A stretch of DNA of 64,000 nucleotides from Cycas panzhihuaensis (taxonomy: Eukaryota > Cycadophyta), in the NCBI GenBank assembly GCA_023213395.1, contig CM041465.1, forward strand, positions 215,829,741 to 215,893,740. Reading direction: 5' to 3'. The position numbers and the translations under genes were made by a program. Positions 51,961 through 63,569 of this stretch are shown piece by piece. Position 1 is the stretch's first letter. Every line of letters starts with the position of its first letter. Under the pieces are notes generated by a model. The model was not told the DNA's origin, made no database searches, and worked only from the letters and a program-made list of their open reading frames with translations.

Positions 51961-52826
51961 TTGGTAAATGTGACTGAAAAGGATTTGACGGGGTGTCTAT
52001 AGACTGTTATCCCCAATATTTTACAATAAGGCAATATGGATTTTTTTTTTTTTTGCTTTTTGCTTTTTTATTTTTTTGCTTTTTAGTTTTTTGCTTTTTG
52101 GGCACTAGTTGGTTGATTGACTATGTGCACATGAGCTGATGACAAACTGGCTAGACACACTCGATTTAATAAATTAATGATGACTGATTCATTGACTGAC
52201 TAAGTGTGCACAACCCACTAATAGACTGACCAGGTACACTAGGTATGGGCTTGTATGGTTTGTAGGTCCTCCGATATACTGATCCTAGACATAAATAGTA
52301 TCAACTTACATAGGCAAACGGTCTACTCTATAGTTGTACTACTCCGTCTATAGGGTACGAGGAGAGTAACTTCCCAGGGCTAGCTGCTTACCGATGTATT
52401 ACAAATTACAAATGGTCAATAGGTTTCCTATGGTTACCTATACGGAAGGCCTATCTAGGGGGTCCTTCTATATACCCGCAGGTATGTGGAGGCATAATTC
52501 TATAGCTGAGTTCTGTCTAAAGCTTGATTCAGGAATGTGATCTCCAGTCCTTCACGCAAGAGACGGAAAAGCCACAATGCGCTTAGCCCAAAACGACAGA
52601 TCCTTGTGATATTTATAGACCCTAGCATAGGGTCTCTATCTAAATGTAAAAGAGAGTTGCTCGGTGGTAGTGTTAGGGTAGCTACCCGATTGCAGTGTTA
52701 TCTACACCCAAAAAGCAAAGTAACTAAATGGAAATCAAACGAGAATAGGTACTAATGAGAAAAAAATTGATGGAAAAAAATTGATTATTTAGTACCTTTG
52801 ACTCTCCCACAAGGAATGGATCGACC
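51961..52826 (-). other. chromovirus T leader
   Basis: Noncoding sequence homologous to 1-936 over about 700 bp. It contains a T-rich CTTTTTGCTTTTT repeat near 52040-52100. Confidence 0.75.
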
Positions 52827-52839
52827 GCTCTGATACCAC
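52827..52839 (-). other. primer-binding site of chromovirus T
   Basis: The minus strand reads TGGTATCAGAGCGG, two bases inside the 5' LTR. Confidence 0.93.
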
Positions 52840-52840
52840 T

Positions 52841-53221
52841 TATTAGGATACCACTCCTTAATGATAATTGCACACCAATATAATAAGTAAATAACTCCAA
52901 AAGAGCACTTGTATTACAATACCCTTCGAGGGGGCAACCTCCTAACTATATGCAATAACAATGATATTTAAGATACCATACTCTAAGGATTACATAAATA
53001 TATATATAGCTCTATGCTTACTACTCAACCTCCTCCTTATGCATGTGGGATATTACATGAATATATATAGTACTCAATGACCACTACACAGCCTTCTACT
53101 TATGCATGTGGGATATAAAGAAAAGGGAAGAAGTAGAAGAAATAAAAGATATAAGAGAGAGAAGAAGTAGAAGATATAAGAGAATATAAGAGAAGGTAAG
53201 TTAGGGGTTGGATCCCTAACA
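52841..53221 (-). repeat. 5' LTR of chromovirus T
   Basis: Plus strand TATTAGGATACCACTCC to GGATCCCTAACA. It is the partner of 47155-47537; most differences are transitions. Confidence 0.93.
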
Positions 53222-53226
53222 GATTG

Positions 53227-55710
53227 ATTAATTTTTATCGATTCTGCATGATTTATCCCTATGTTCTTCGCCTCTGTGCTCACGGCGAGTCACACAGTTG
53301 CTTGACATTTGAAATCATTTTTAATATATTGATTTATTAAAATTTATTTGATTTATATTATAATCTTCGATTAAGGTTAGTAAATTTTAATTCTTGTTAA
53401 TATTTTTTGAAATCTGGGTGGTTTATAGGGTATTAGCCTCCTTCGTCTTGGCCCTTGGTCTCTTATCCAAGTGACCTCGCTTCCAACATTTGGTATCAAA
53501 GCCTCACCCCAGGATCAATCCCCCCCGAGTAATGTCGGAGAGGGGGTATTGGACTAACCACCACATCTCGATGATTGTTTACATGGACTAACCGGTGCCC
53601 TAGGCCCTAAGACTAACCACCCTATGGGGTTTCAAATATGAGATTTGTATTAAACACTAACACCTCGAGATTTTAGTGTAACGATATTCTTAACATGGTA
53701 TCAGAGTTCACCAGCTCTTGAAAAGAGTTAAAATTCAAAAATATCTTAAAAAAATAAAAGGTACCTCTTAGTATTGTCTCAAAGAGTAAGGTCTACAACC
53801 TCTATAGAGACCAAGCTATGGTTTAAAATTGCTCCATGTGACCATACTTCCCATTTTAAAAGGGGATTATTTACTTTATTAAGATTTTTCATTATATTTT
53901 CACCTAAAAAGGACCTATCACATTTATTATTATAACTTACCCTTGGACTGTCAAATTTCAGCAAAACTAGTCACGATAAAACTATATTTCAAAGATCTTC
54001 AGTGTGGTGTTATCACTTGTCTGATTTGAATATGTTCTTGCTAAGTTTTAATCGATCAAAGTGATAACTTTTTCCAGCATTTATTCTATTAGCCATAAAG
54101 AGATATGATCATGGTTTTTTACAATAACTTAATCATTTGAGTTCCAATTTCAAATCCGTAAGAACCGTCAAAAAGGTATTTCAGAGCACTTCATGTTGGA
54201 ATCAATTTCATTGTGTTTTGATATCACTTTGTAGGACTTTAAAGCCACTCAAGTTGAGGTTCTAGTTCAGCTCTAAACAAGCTTATTTAGTAATATTTTT
54301 TAAGTATTTCTTCATTTCAAACAACTATATTTGAGTATTATCTACTGTTGATCAGTCTCTTAGAGTTATTGTTCATCTTTCATATATATTATAAGCTATT
54401 TTACAGCCAATTGATATTAGTTTAAGCTCTTTAAGCTTTAAGAAACCTAAGTGTAGCAAAATATCAAACGAGTACTATCTATTTTGATTTTATTTCACTT
54501 GTTATATTATCAAATAAATATAAAGAGTTTCTTGGCATTTTTAATCACTTTAAGCATAGTTTTTATTCAAAAATTACAAGTTTCATATAGTTATTTATGT
54601 TCTTATAAAGGAACATTTTGGCATTCAAAATCTAATATCTTTGTCTTGTATATTAGTCAAGAAGTCATTTTATTCTTTATCAAAGGCTTTAGTCCTTTTC
54701 TCTCAACTTAAAATTTGTAAAAGCTTAGTTTTAAGGTTTATTTATTTGTCTCAAAAGTCCAATTAAATATTTTGAAAGTCATGTGATATTCAAAGTATTA
54801 AGGGTTTCTTGTTACATTGCATCACAATCAAAAGAGCATATAGCTTCTTATATTTCCTATAAAAGTATATCAATTTAAAAGCATTAGATTGCATACTAAT
54901 ATATGTTTCTTGGTTCATTAAAGAAAGAAATGCATCTTGATTCTTCTACTTGTTTATTATGATTTGATATAAAAGTTTGTATCATATTTTCATTTGAGAT
55001 ATATATATTTTATCTTGCTTAAAAGATTTATTTTTGAGTTATTTTTATTTCCTAAATAAAAGGAATCGTAGAAAGGTTAAGCAAGACCACATTCAAATAA
55101 AAATTTATTCTCACATTAAGAAAGATAATTTCTAAATTAACTACATCTCTTTTAGCCTTACAAGGGGAATGGTTAGGACCCCTAAAAGTTATTACCATGC
55201 ACATGCCAATTGGCCTACTCATATTGGATGAGGAAAGTCCTTGGTTATAAGGTGTATTAGGTGGCATGATGAGGTGGAGAACTAATCTTTATTAGAATTC
55301 GGAGACCAAGGCTAGACTTGGAGAGGGTGTGTGCCTTAGTTAGTTTAACCTTCATTGCTAGATCTGTCGTTAGGTATAAGTCCAACGCAAGTAGACTAAC
55401 AACTTAAGGGGGTGTAATAACCTTCATAGTAGCCCGTCTACTGAGATATATCGAGCCTTAAGCTCACGTATCGATATATTAGGTCCCTATTTTACCACTT
55501 GTAGACATGCGCCACTAGACAGAATAACAACTGAAGATTTCCCTTATAGACCCTTAAACTTAGAGCCTATAAGCCTTATTAAAGAATAGGACACTTTGAA
55601 AATCTTAGGTAAAACTTTGAACATTATTTCTTAGGTTAAATTTCAGACTCAAACCTTTGAAAACCTTACTTTATCTATTGATCTTTTAAAACCTTAGCTA
55701 AAAGATGACA
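53227..55710. other. C3 leader, second part, with two extra PBS-like copies
   Basis: No coding sequence is seen. CTTCCAACATTTGGTATCAAAGC at 53480-53502 repeats the C3 LTR end plus PBS, and TTAACATGGTATCAGAG at 53690-53706 is a third LTR-edge/PBS pair. TTAAGGGGGTGTAATAACC at 55404-55422 looks like a PPT joined to an LTR start. 53800-55000 is AT-rich with no features. Confidence 0.55.
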
Positions 55711-56850
55711 TCCAACTTTAGAAATATGATAATTCATAAATTCAATAGTAATAATTTTCTAAACTGAAGTAGAAGGATGAGAGCCATCCTCATTGCTAAT
55801 AACATATGGGAGATTGTGAAAATAGGCTACAGTGAGTTTGGATAAAACGACACCTATGCCGAAAAGGCAATATATAAAAGAAATGTTAAAAAGGACAATG
55901 AAACACTTGCTCTTATATTTTATGCATTAGAAGATCATATCTTCACACAGGTTAGTAAGTCAACTAAATCAAAGAAAGCATGGGATACCCTCTAGTTATT
56001 TATGAAGGAGCTACATCATCTAAGCTCTAAAACCTTAGGAGTAAATTAAAAAATTTATTAATGATGTCAACAGAATCTAAATAGAGTTCATGAGTAAAGT
56101 CTAAGATATAGTAAACCAGATGAAATCACTTGGAGATACATTGACAAAGCAAAGAGTAGTGGAAAGAATATTGAGATGTGTAGGTGCTATAAAAAGGTTT
56201 AAAATGGTAGTGACAAGTATAGGAGTTTCTAAAGATCTAAGTACACTAAAGGTGGAACAACTAAATGCTATGTTGATATCAATTGAAAAGCAATAGAATG
56301 CAAATGAATCGCTTAAACATGCCTTTGCTACCAAGGACAAGATTCAATCTCACTCTCAAGTAAGTACATCAAAACCTAGAGAATCACCTCCCAAGAGAAG
56401 GGATAGAAATCCTAGAAGGGATTTGTGACAAGATCCACCTAAGTACCAAACTCCACATCAAAGGAAATAAGGAGGAAACCAATGAAATATAAATCCTGCT
56501 AGGTATCCAAACTAGGAGAAACAACTTGAGGGACATACATGTTGTCCTAATTACCAAGGAAATGTCCAAGCCACAAGATCAAATCAGGATTATTACGACA
56601 ATAGACAAAGGGAAAATCTAGTTTCACATTATGAGAGAAAGAGGAGAACTTCCTACATTGAAAGAACTCATCCAAGAAGTCGAAGTCTAAGTTATGGGAG
56701 GAGAGAATCCCTATATTGCTCATATTGTCATCATAGTGGTCACACAGAAGATAAATATTTCTCAAAACATGGACCACCCACCAAAGGGAATGTAAATACC
56801 ACTATAGAAACAAGGGATAATAATAAACTATTCTTATCCAGTTTTAGTAG
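55711..56850 (+). pseudogene. C3 gag
   Basis: The start shows FNSNNFLN-stop, the usual F.G.N...W with Trp lost. It continues NETLALIFYALEDHIFTQVS and KSTKSKKAWDTL, then after frame changes LGDTLTKQRVVERILRCVG and FKMVVTSIGVSKDLSTL. It ends with a zinc knuckle at 56712-56760 (CSYCHHSGHTEDKY; the last Cys is Tyr). This is a complete but broken copia gag, feeding directly into the protease. Confidence 0.88.
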
Positions 56851-56867
56851 CAAAGAAAAAGAGGATG

Positions 56868-57096
56868 ATAGTTGGTACATTGACTCAAGTTGCTCGAACC
56901 ACATGACTTATAAGAAATATCTATTTCATACCTTGGACAAAAACAAAAGAGGTTCAATAATGTTTGGAGATGATACAAACCATGAATCAATTCGTAGAGG
57001 TAACATAGCTCTCATGACAGATATAGGAGAGTATAGATACCTTGATGATGTATTATATATTCCTGCCTTAAAGAAAAATTTATTATCAGTAGGGTA
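56868..57096 (+). pseudogene. C3 protease
   Basis: The frame reads SWYIDSSCSNHMT, then FGDDTNHESIRRGNIALMTD and YLDDVLYIPALKKNLLSVG. The copia catalytic motif DSGCS is DSSCS here, so the essential Gly is lost. The rest of the domain is open until a stop at 57095. Confidence 0.9.
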
Positions 57097-57357
57097 GATG
57101 ATGGGATAAGATTACAAAGTCATCTTTGATAATGACAAGTGTACAATCAAGGACAAAAGAAGAAACAAGGCAATTATTGCAAAAGGCAAAATGACTAAAG
57201 ATAGACTATTGAAACTTGTCCTTACTCCATTGAATACATATGCCTTAAGAATTATAGTCAAAGTGGATAGTGACTTATGGCATAGGAGATTTGACCACTT
57301 TAACTATAGCAATTTGGCCCTAATGAAAAGAATGGACATGGTGAATGGGTTGCCTAA
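57097..57357 (+). pseudogene. C3 integrase, N-terminal part (before the insertion)
   Basis: This is the GAG-pre-integrase block: IFDNDKCTIKDKRRNKAIIA, DLWHRRFDHFNYSNLALMKR and MDMVNGLP, with the two His of the HHCC zinc site (H in WHRRFDH). It breaks at CCTAA (57353-57357). The two Cys follow after the insertion at 60604. Confidence 0.92.
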
Positions 57358-58748
57358 TGGAATTGAACCACTAGGGGTCACCAGATTAAGAGAGATCGAG
57401 CCAACACAACTAACAACTTCATGGCTAAAGGATCTACAAGGGTAAAGGAAATGATCACCCACAAAAGGTATCCATGCATCGAAATACAGGTTCGAGGACC
57501 CGTAAATGGCGCACAAACTCCCTTTTAGGGTAAGCACCCCTTCGATTCGAGGTTAGGCGAAAGAGGGACTGCCTCAGTTTGCCGAGTAGCCTCATAAAAG
57601 GACCCTCCTATCCTAGATGGCCAAGGAAAGAGGATGAAGGTGAGGATGTACCTCTTCTCGCAAAGAGGGAATGGGTGGATTAAGTCCTAACCAAAAAGGA
57701 AGACTCACACGCAAGCTATAGGTGACCAGCAATGTGGGGGGATGAAGGGGAAGTTGGGTTGAAGGACCAACTTCAGGCTAAAGGTGAAGCCAAGAGAGGC
57801 TTCGCTAAAAGAGAGGAAAGAAGACCTTAAGGGGAGGTACCCTCAAGACGTCTACACCTAAGGCAGGAGTTAGGTGTGGGAGATAAAGCGAAGTATTTTG
57901 TTTCTTAAGCAAAGTGTGTTATTTCTTTGTTCTTTGTTATGCGACAAGGTAATGTGGGGATGCAAGTTATGCTATGTATTTCTTATTTCCAAGTAGTACA
58001 AAAAATGAACAAAAAAAACACACTCACTCTTTCTTCCCTCTCTTTATCTTTCATAAACATAAAAAACAAAGGCAAGCAAGCAACCAAGGAAAAGAATACA
58101 AGCGTAAATGCAAGTCTACTCAATAGCATGCAAGGGAAAATAAAGTGTAAGTGGAAGGATGCACAACCCATCTCGCATAAATCCTAGTGCAATCAAGGGT
58201 TTGAGCAAGAGGGGAAAAAAGTAAAGACGTGATTGACGAAAAATAACACCTATTTGTGCAAGTCAACTATCTTTCCTCTATGCAGCTAAATGAGATAAAT
58301 AATAAGTAATGGAATACAAGCTATATTTTCCTTTAGTCTTTCTTTCTTCGTTTGGGAATAAAAGGGGGAAAAGGGGGAGGAGAAGTGAAAGGACAAGGCG
58401 AGAAAAGCATACCCAGAAATCGGACAGTCGGTGTAGTGACTTCCTTACTTCCTTCGTGGCCCAAGCTTGCCTCCTTGATGCACCTTGCCATGGATGGTGT
58501 AGCGAAAGGAGCCTCAGTGAGGGGGGCTTCCTTACCTTCCCCAATACCCAAATGTAAAAGGAACTGAAAGTAAAGAATGAAATGCTTCTATTTAGAATTT
58601 TAAAGCATAATAATAACAACAAGGAAAGAGAGGCATACCTGCGATGGATGTTTTTCTTTGCTCTAAAGCATGTAAAACCTGTATAACATAAGGTTTGCCC
58701 TTTCCCAAGGGGTACTAGTTACGTGTGGGAGCAAGTGCATACAAGAAA

Positions 58749-58803
<55 letters not shown>

Positions 58804-60603
58804 CCTCTTCAAAGGAAAAGGGGCAAAAGATGATAGCCTTAATAAATATTTCAAATAACCAAACATATAATGTTAGTTTTGTTTTACCTTGTATGCACAA
58901 TAAACAGATAATGTGGGAAAAGTGGGGTGAAAGGGAAGAAGATGGGTAGCCTCAGAATGGCTAACCCTCCTAACTGAAAGTCCATGTATTCCTAAGCACT
59001 CAAGCAAATGGATAAAAGAGTCAAGACCACTTAATAATAAGAGCAAAGTAGATCTTGCATATGAAAGGAAACGTTGCAAGGAAGTTGCAAAAGTTGCAAA
59101 ATGTAACTTTTGCAAGATTTTGCAAAAGCAAACCCAAAGCTAAGAAACATAAAAGAGGGCTGATAACCAGGTTCTATAGGGTTCTTGGTGGCTGGCTATA
59201 GGCATAGCAAAAGGCTACTAGCGCTGCAATCGACCGAACTCCCTAACCCCAAAAGTTTCTGGGTGAACAAAGAAGGTATAGAGAAGGAAAAGGGAAGGAA
59301 AGAAGGGGGCTGCCCTTGAGGAGAAGGCGTATAGGTGAGAAACCCTACTTAAAACTCCTTTCACTCCCCCACAGGCTACTTTTCCTACTACCTCCTTGGA
59401 TGGACCCTAAGAAAACTTTGGGAAGAAGAGGGATGAGCCAATGGAAAGGAGGATTTGCCTCATAGTATGGAAAGATGAAGGAGACCTTCATATATACAAA
59501 TAGGAAAAGACAACAAAAGAATGCTTATGTTGTGAAAGAAAGGAGCAAAGGCAGATCCATAGATACTTGGTAAGGATAGATCTGAGGCAGATCTACTAGG
59601 TAAACTAGCTGAAGAGGAGGTTCCCTTTGGGAGATTACTAGGAATTCCTTGTAATACCATGGAAAAGAAGCATAACCTGTAGAAGAAATGATGCTTGAGG
59701 CTTGGTAAAGCACTTAGAATGTGGATATGTTTCAGTTAGCCCTGTTGCAGGCCTGGAACTCGCATTTTCTGCCCTGTAGGAACTAGTAGCTAGAGTATGG
59801 AGCAAGTACAACAGGGTTGGAGCTTGTTTCAAAACCTTTTTTGAGAAGAGAGTAAGAAGAAGAACAAATGAGGTGGATTTTGGGTTTTTAAACCCAACCC
59901 TAGCCCAGCGAGCGATTAAGGTTCGCCCTGGGAGAGAAATAACCTAGCACCACGTGGTAATTTCATATTTAATGTGAAATTCATCGTGGCCTAACAAGAA
60001 AAGGTTTTTGAACTGTCACACCATGATAAACTTCACAGTATTATGAAGTTTGCAGCGATACCGCGGAGTTTACAGCGATGCGACCAAAACTAGGGCAAAA
60101 TAAGAAATGAGAGAACCCAGGGGGCTTCCAAAAGGGAGGGGGTCCTAGACCCTAGGAGAGCATAATGCAGTATCAAGGTGTTCAAGGGGGTCATGGGACC
60201 TAGAAGGACTACAATATGTGAGAAAATGGTGCTCAAGGACCCAAAAAAGAGACAAGTGACGCATAAGGGTGACAACTAGACCTAGGCGGGGCGCTAGGGG
60301 TTATGTCACACAAAAAAAATGATGTAAAATGGGCTGCGGGAGCTAAAAGTGCTTGGGGACGTTATGGAGACATGGCAGAGGGCTATGGAGTGCCATGGGA
60401 TATGTATCATGAGTCATCATAGGCTAAAAACGTCAAGATGCAACATGCACAGGCAAATAATGTATAATGATCACATAATCAACTAATCAATGCATAATGT
60501 GCCTCTATTGACAATCTCTGAAGCTGGTGGGAGTGAGGATAGAAGCGTACCTATACTTACTTGAGTCGAGTTACCCATGTCTATTCCCGATAGCTGGGAA
60601 ACA
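57358..60603. mobile_element. 3.2 kb solo LTR inserted in C3 integrase
   Basis: TG (TGGAATTGAACC) and CA (GCTGGGAAACA) ends with a perfect 5 bp duplication CCTAA on both sides (57353-57357 and 60604-60608) define a single 3246 bp insertion. No PBS, PPT or protein domain is recognisable, so a solo LTR left by recombination between two LTRs is the simplest reading. Its GC-richer composition sets it apart. Its length suits a large-LTR family such as TAT-type gypsy, but the family is not proven. Short open frames here (60-114 codons) are not genes. Confidence 0.8.
58757..58801. repeat. (TG)n microsatellite in the solo LTR
   Basis: An uninterrupted run of about 22 TG units, preceded by a short TATATA tract. 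Confidence 0.95.
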
Positions 60604-61490
60604 CCTAACATCGAAGTGGACAAAACTTTATGTCAAGGATGCTTACTTGGTAAATAACATAAGGAAAGCTTTTTAGATTTTAGTCATTAGTCAACTGGTC
60701 CACTGGTCTACTTCAGCTAGTATATATAGATATCTGTAGTCCCATGGATGTCTCCTCATTAGCAAGAGCTCATTACTTCATTGCATTCATTGATGACTAC
60801 ACTAGGAAGACATGGGTATTCTTCCTTAAATTTAAATTAGATGTGTTTTAACACTTTGTTGACTTTAAAACCTTTGTGGAATGACAAAGTGGGTATAAAC
60901 TACTCTCTCTAAGATCTGACAATGAGGGAGAATTCATCTCCAACAAATTTAAAGCATGTTGTATATATCATGGGATTAGAAGGCAATTTATCAATCCCTA
61001 CACCCTACAACAAAACAATATAGCAGAAAGGAAAAATCACACAATTGTCGAAATGGTAAGATGCATATTGAAGGATAAAAACTTGGGTCATGAGTTTTAG
61101 GTAGAAGCAGTTCATATATCCATCTATCTCCTTAATAGGTATTCCACCAAAGCCCTAAGGTGGAAGACACCTAAAGAAGCTTGCACTGGCTATAAACTAA
61201 ATATATATCACTTAAGAGTCTTTGGTGCCTAGCATATGCACATGTTCCTGACCAAAGGAGATCTAAGTTGGATGAATATAATATCAAGTGTATATTTCTT
61301 AGCTATAGCAAAACTTCTAAATCATACAAAGTTTATGATCCTAAGTCAAAGAGGGTCATGTTGAGTAGAGATGTTAAATTTTAGGAAGATGCTTGTTATC
61401 AAGATACTAAAGAAAAGAGGAAAGAAGTAGTAATCAATTTTGACAAATCCACCAAATCAAAGTATATGCCTCCTATGTTTGACTCTAGAT
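60604..61490 (+). pseudogene. C3 integrase, core part (after the insertion)
   Basis: It resumes NIEVDKTLCQGCLLGK, a stop, and HKESF, giving the two Cys of the zinc site. The core has LVYIDICSPMDVSSLARAHY, FIAFIDDYTRKTWVFF, LRSDNEGEFISNKF, INPYTLQQNNIAERKNHTIV and LLNRYSTKAL. The three catalytic acids (D of YIDIC near 60729, D of RSDNEG near 60917, E of IAERKN near 61024) are all present. A frame change near 61235 breaks the C-terminal part. Confidence 0.92.
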
Positions 61491-61588
61491 AAGTCATCAA
61501 TGAACCTAGTGGGGAAGGAACCTCCTCTCAACCTCCAGCATAAAATCTTCCAAAATGGGTTCAATAGAATCATGATGTAGGCAACATC

Positions 61589-62750
61589 TTGGATAACAAT
61601 CGAAGATCCACTTGCTCACATAGGGTAAACTTTGCCCTTATGAGAAAAGTATTAGAGTCCCATGAACCTCAAACTTTTAATGAGACCAATGCACATGTAT
61701 TTTGGAGAAAGGTGATGGAAGATGAATACCACTCTATTGTTAAAAATGACACTTGGGAATTCGTTAACTTACTTTCAAATAAAAGAGCAATTAGCATTAA
61801 GTGAGTCTATAAAACTAAATTATGCTTGGATGGATCAATCGATAAATATAAAGCTAGATTGGTTGCCAAAGGTTATGCCAAAAAAGAAGGCATTGAATAC
61901 AACGAAACATTTTCTCCTGTTGCTCGAATGGAAATAATTCAAATGATGATGAGTTTAGCGGTCCAAATAAGATGGAAAGTCTATCAAATGGACGTCAAAA
62001 GTGCCTTCCTCAATGGTTATATTGAAGAGGATCTCTATGTCACTCTACCCCTTAGTTTTAAAGTTAAGGGGGAAGAAAACAAAGTGTACAAACTTAAAAA
62101 GGCACTTTACATATTGAAATAAGCACCCAAGGCCTGGTATTCTCGAATTGACAAATACTTTAGAAATCAAGGCTTTAAAAAATCTCAAGCAGACCCAAAT
62201 CTCTATATCAAAATTAAGGGAGACTTTATCCTAATTGTAGGGCTCTATGTAGATGATCTTGTCTACACTGGAAATGATTCCCATTTGTTTTGAAACTTTA
62301 AGGAAGCCATGTGTAAAGAGTTTGAAATGACAGATTTAGAACTAATATATTACTTCTTAGGTTTGAAGGTATAGTAACATAAGAATGGCATCTTCATCTC
62401 CTAATGGAAATATACCATGGATTTATTACAAAAGTTTAGGATGATCGACTGTAAATTATTGGCAACTCTAGTAGAAATAAGAATTAAGCTTTCCAAATTA
62501 GATGACTCTATACCAATTGATCCTACACTCTATAGACAACTAATCGACAAATTGACTTACCTGATATCCACTCGACCAAATATGACACATTTAGTTAGTG
62601 TTGTATCCAGATTTATGCAAGATCCGAAGACCACTCATTGGCAAGTAGCCAAAAGAATTCTTCGTTATCTTAAAGGTACTTTAAAATATGGGCTATATTA
62701 TAAAGCTTCGTCAAATTTTCAGTTGATAGGTTATACAAATTCAGATTAGG
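61589..62750 (+). pseudogene. C3 reverse transcriptase
   Basis: The blocks are TWEFVNLLSNKRAISIK-stop-VY, YKARLVAKGYAKKEGIEYNE, TFSPVARMEIIQMMM, YQMDVKSAFLNGYIEEDLYV, LKKALYILK-stop-APKAWY, LYVDDLVYTGND (about 62246-62281), EMTDLELIYYFLGLKV and RPNMTHLVSVVSRFMQ. The catalytic YVDD is intact. Stops replace Gln or Trp at several sites, in line with C-to-T change. Confidence 0.94.
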
Positions 62751-63180
62751 TAAGCGACATCGATGACAGAAAATCAACTTCAGGTTCTTTATTCAATATG
62801 GGGTTGACAACTATAGCATGGAGCACTAAGAAATAAAATACAATTTTCCTATCTACAATCGAAGCAGAGTATAAAGCAGTTGTTGCTGGCGCATGTGAAA
62901 TAGTATGGCTAAAACGATTGCTGCAAGACTTTCAGTTAAAATAGAAAGGCCCTACGAAAATTTGATGTGATAATCAAAGTACAATACAGATGGCTAAGAA
63001 CCCAGTTTTTCATGGCAAAATGAAATATATTGATACGTAATATCACTTTATTCAAGAGCTAGTACAAGCAAAAGAGATTGAATTGGCATATTATAGCACC
63101 AAGGACCAAGTGGTAGATATCTTCATAAAAGCATTAGGTAAAATCAAATTTTAGAAATTCAGAGACAAATTGGGAGTTCT
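62747..63180 (+). pseudogene. C3 RNase H
   Basis: It continues from RT with SDIDDRKSTSGSLFNMG, AWSTKK-stop-NTIFLSTIEAEY, VVAGACEIVWLKRLLQDF, CDNQSTIQMAKNPVFHGKMK and ELAYYSTKDQVVDIFIKAL. All main copia RNase H blocks and the acidic residues are visible. Several stops occur. It ends at the PPT. Confidence 0.92.
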
Positions 63181-63193
63181 TCACATTAGTCAT

Positions 63194-63205
63194 TATGGGG
63201 GAGAA
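63194..63205 (+). other. polypurine tract of C3
   Basis: TATGGGGGAGAA directly precedes the 3' LTR at 63206; G5AG is typical for copia elements. Confidence 0.88.
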
Positions 63206-63564
63206 TATTGAGATAATGCCCAATTTTCCTATACAAATATGTACTTAGGGCCCCTCAAAGCCACCTTAGGCCTCCCTAGGTCACCTTGGGCCACTTAGCA
63301 GCCGTCAGTAGCCATCAAAGGAGTTGACGTATCTACCTAAGGTAAGTATTTAATTTATTATTCAATATTTTAATTTTATTTTTGAATTTTGAATGTTGTC
63401 AGGTAGAGACACTTGTTGCCTCCTCAAATTACTCTACAAATAGGGTTGGAATACCTCCCTGTTGTTTTTTAACACCACCAACTTACTATTCAGAGATTTA
63501 TTTTTTATTTTAAAACAATGCACTCATACTTATAATCTACCTGCTCTGCACCTCACTTCCAACA
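63206..63564 (+). repeat. 3' LTR of C3
   Basis: TATTGAGATAATGCC to CACTTCCAACA, the partner of 45986-46344, with the TCCTT duplication following. Confidence 0.93.
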
Positions 63565-63569
63565 TCCTT

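Larger units (their letters stand above)
47155..53221 (-). mobile_element. chromovirus T: Ty3/gypsy element inserted in the C3 leader
   Basis: LTRs 47155-47537 and 52841-53221 match at about 94% by eye. A PBS lies inside the right LTR, and a PPT and chromodomain near the left, so the element is minus strand and 6.07 kb long. Flanks are GATCA on the left and GATTG on the right; the first three bases agree and the other two differ by transitions, which fits a mutated 5 bp target duplication. Domains gag, zinc knuckle, protease, RT, RNase H, integrase and chromodomain occur in order but carry stops and damaged active sites. Confidence 0.94.
45986..63564 (+). mobile_element. C3: full-length Ty1/copia element inserted in the right LTR of G1
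   Basis: Two 359 bp LTRs (45986-46344 and 63206-63564), a perfect PBS, the domain order gag-protease-integrase-RT-RNase H, a PPT, and an exact target duplication TCCTT (45981-45985 and 63565-63569) prove a complete plus-strand copia element. Removing it restores the G1 LTR (CCTCCTT then AACCTCC). Without its own two insertions it is about 8.3 kb. The LTRs differ at many positions, so it is fairly old, and all ORFs have stops. Confidence 0.95.

Noticed and set aside
55404-55422. Purine tract joined to TGTAATAACC, resembling a PPT plus gypsy LTR start
   Set aside because: No partner LTR or target duplication was found within the C3 leader, so an extra nested element cannot be supported.
58278-58622. 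114-codon and overlapping open frames in the 3.2 kb insertion
   Set aside because: Several overlapping frames on both strands are equally open in this GC-richer stretch, and none shows a domain; it is LTR sequence.
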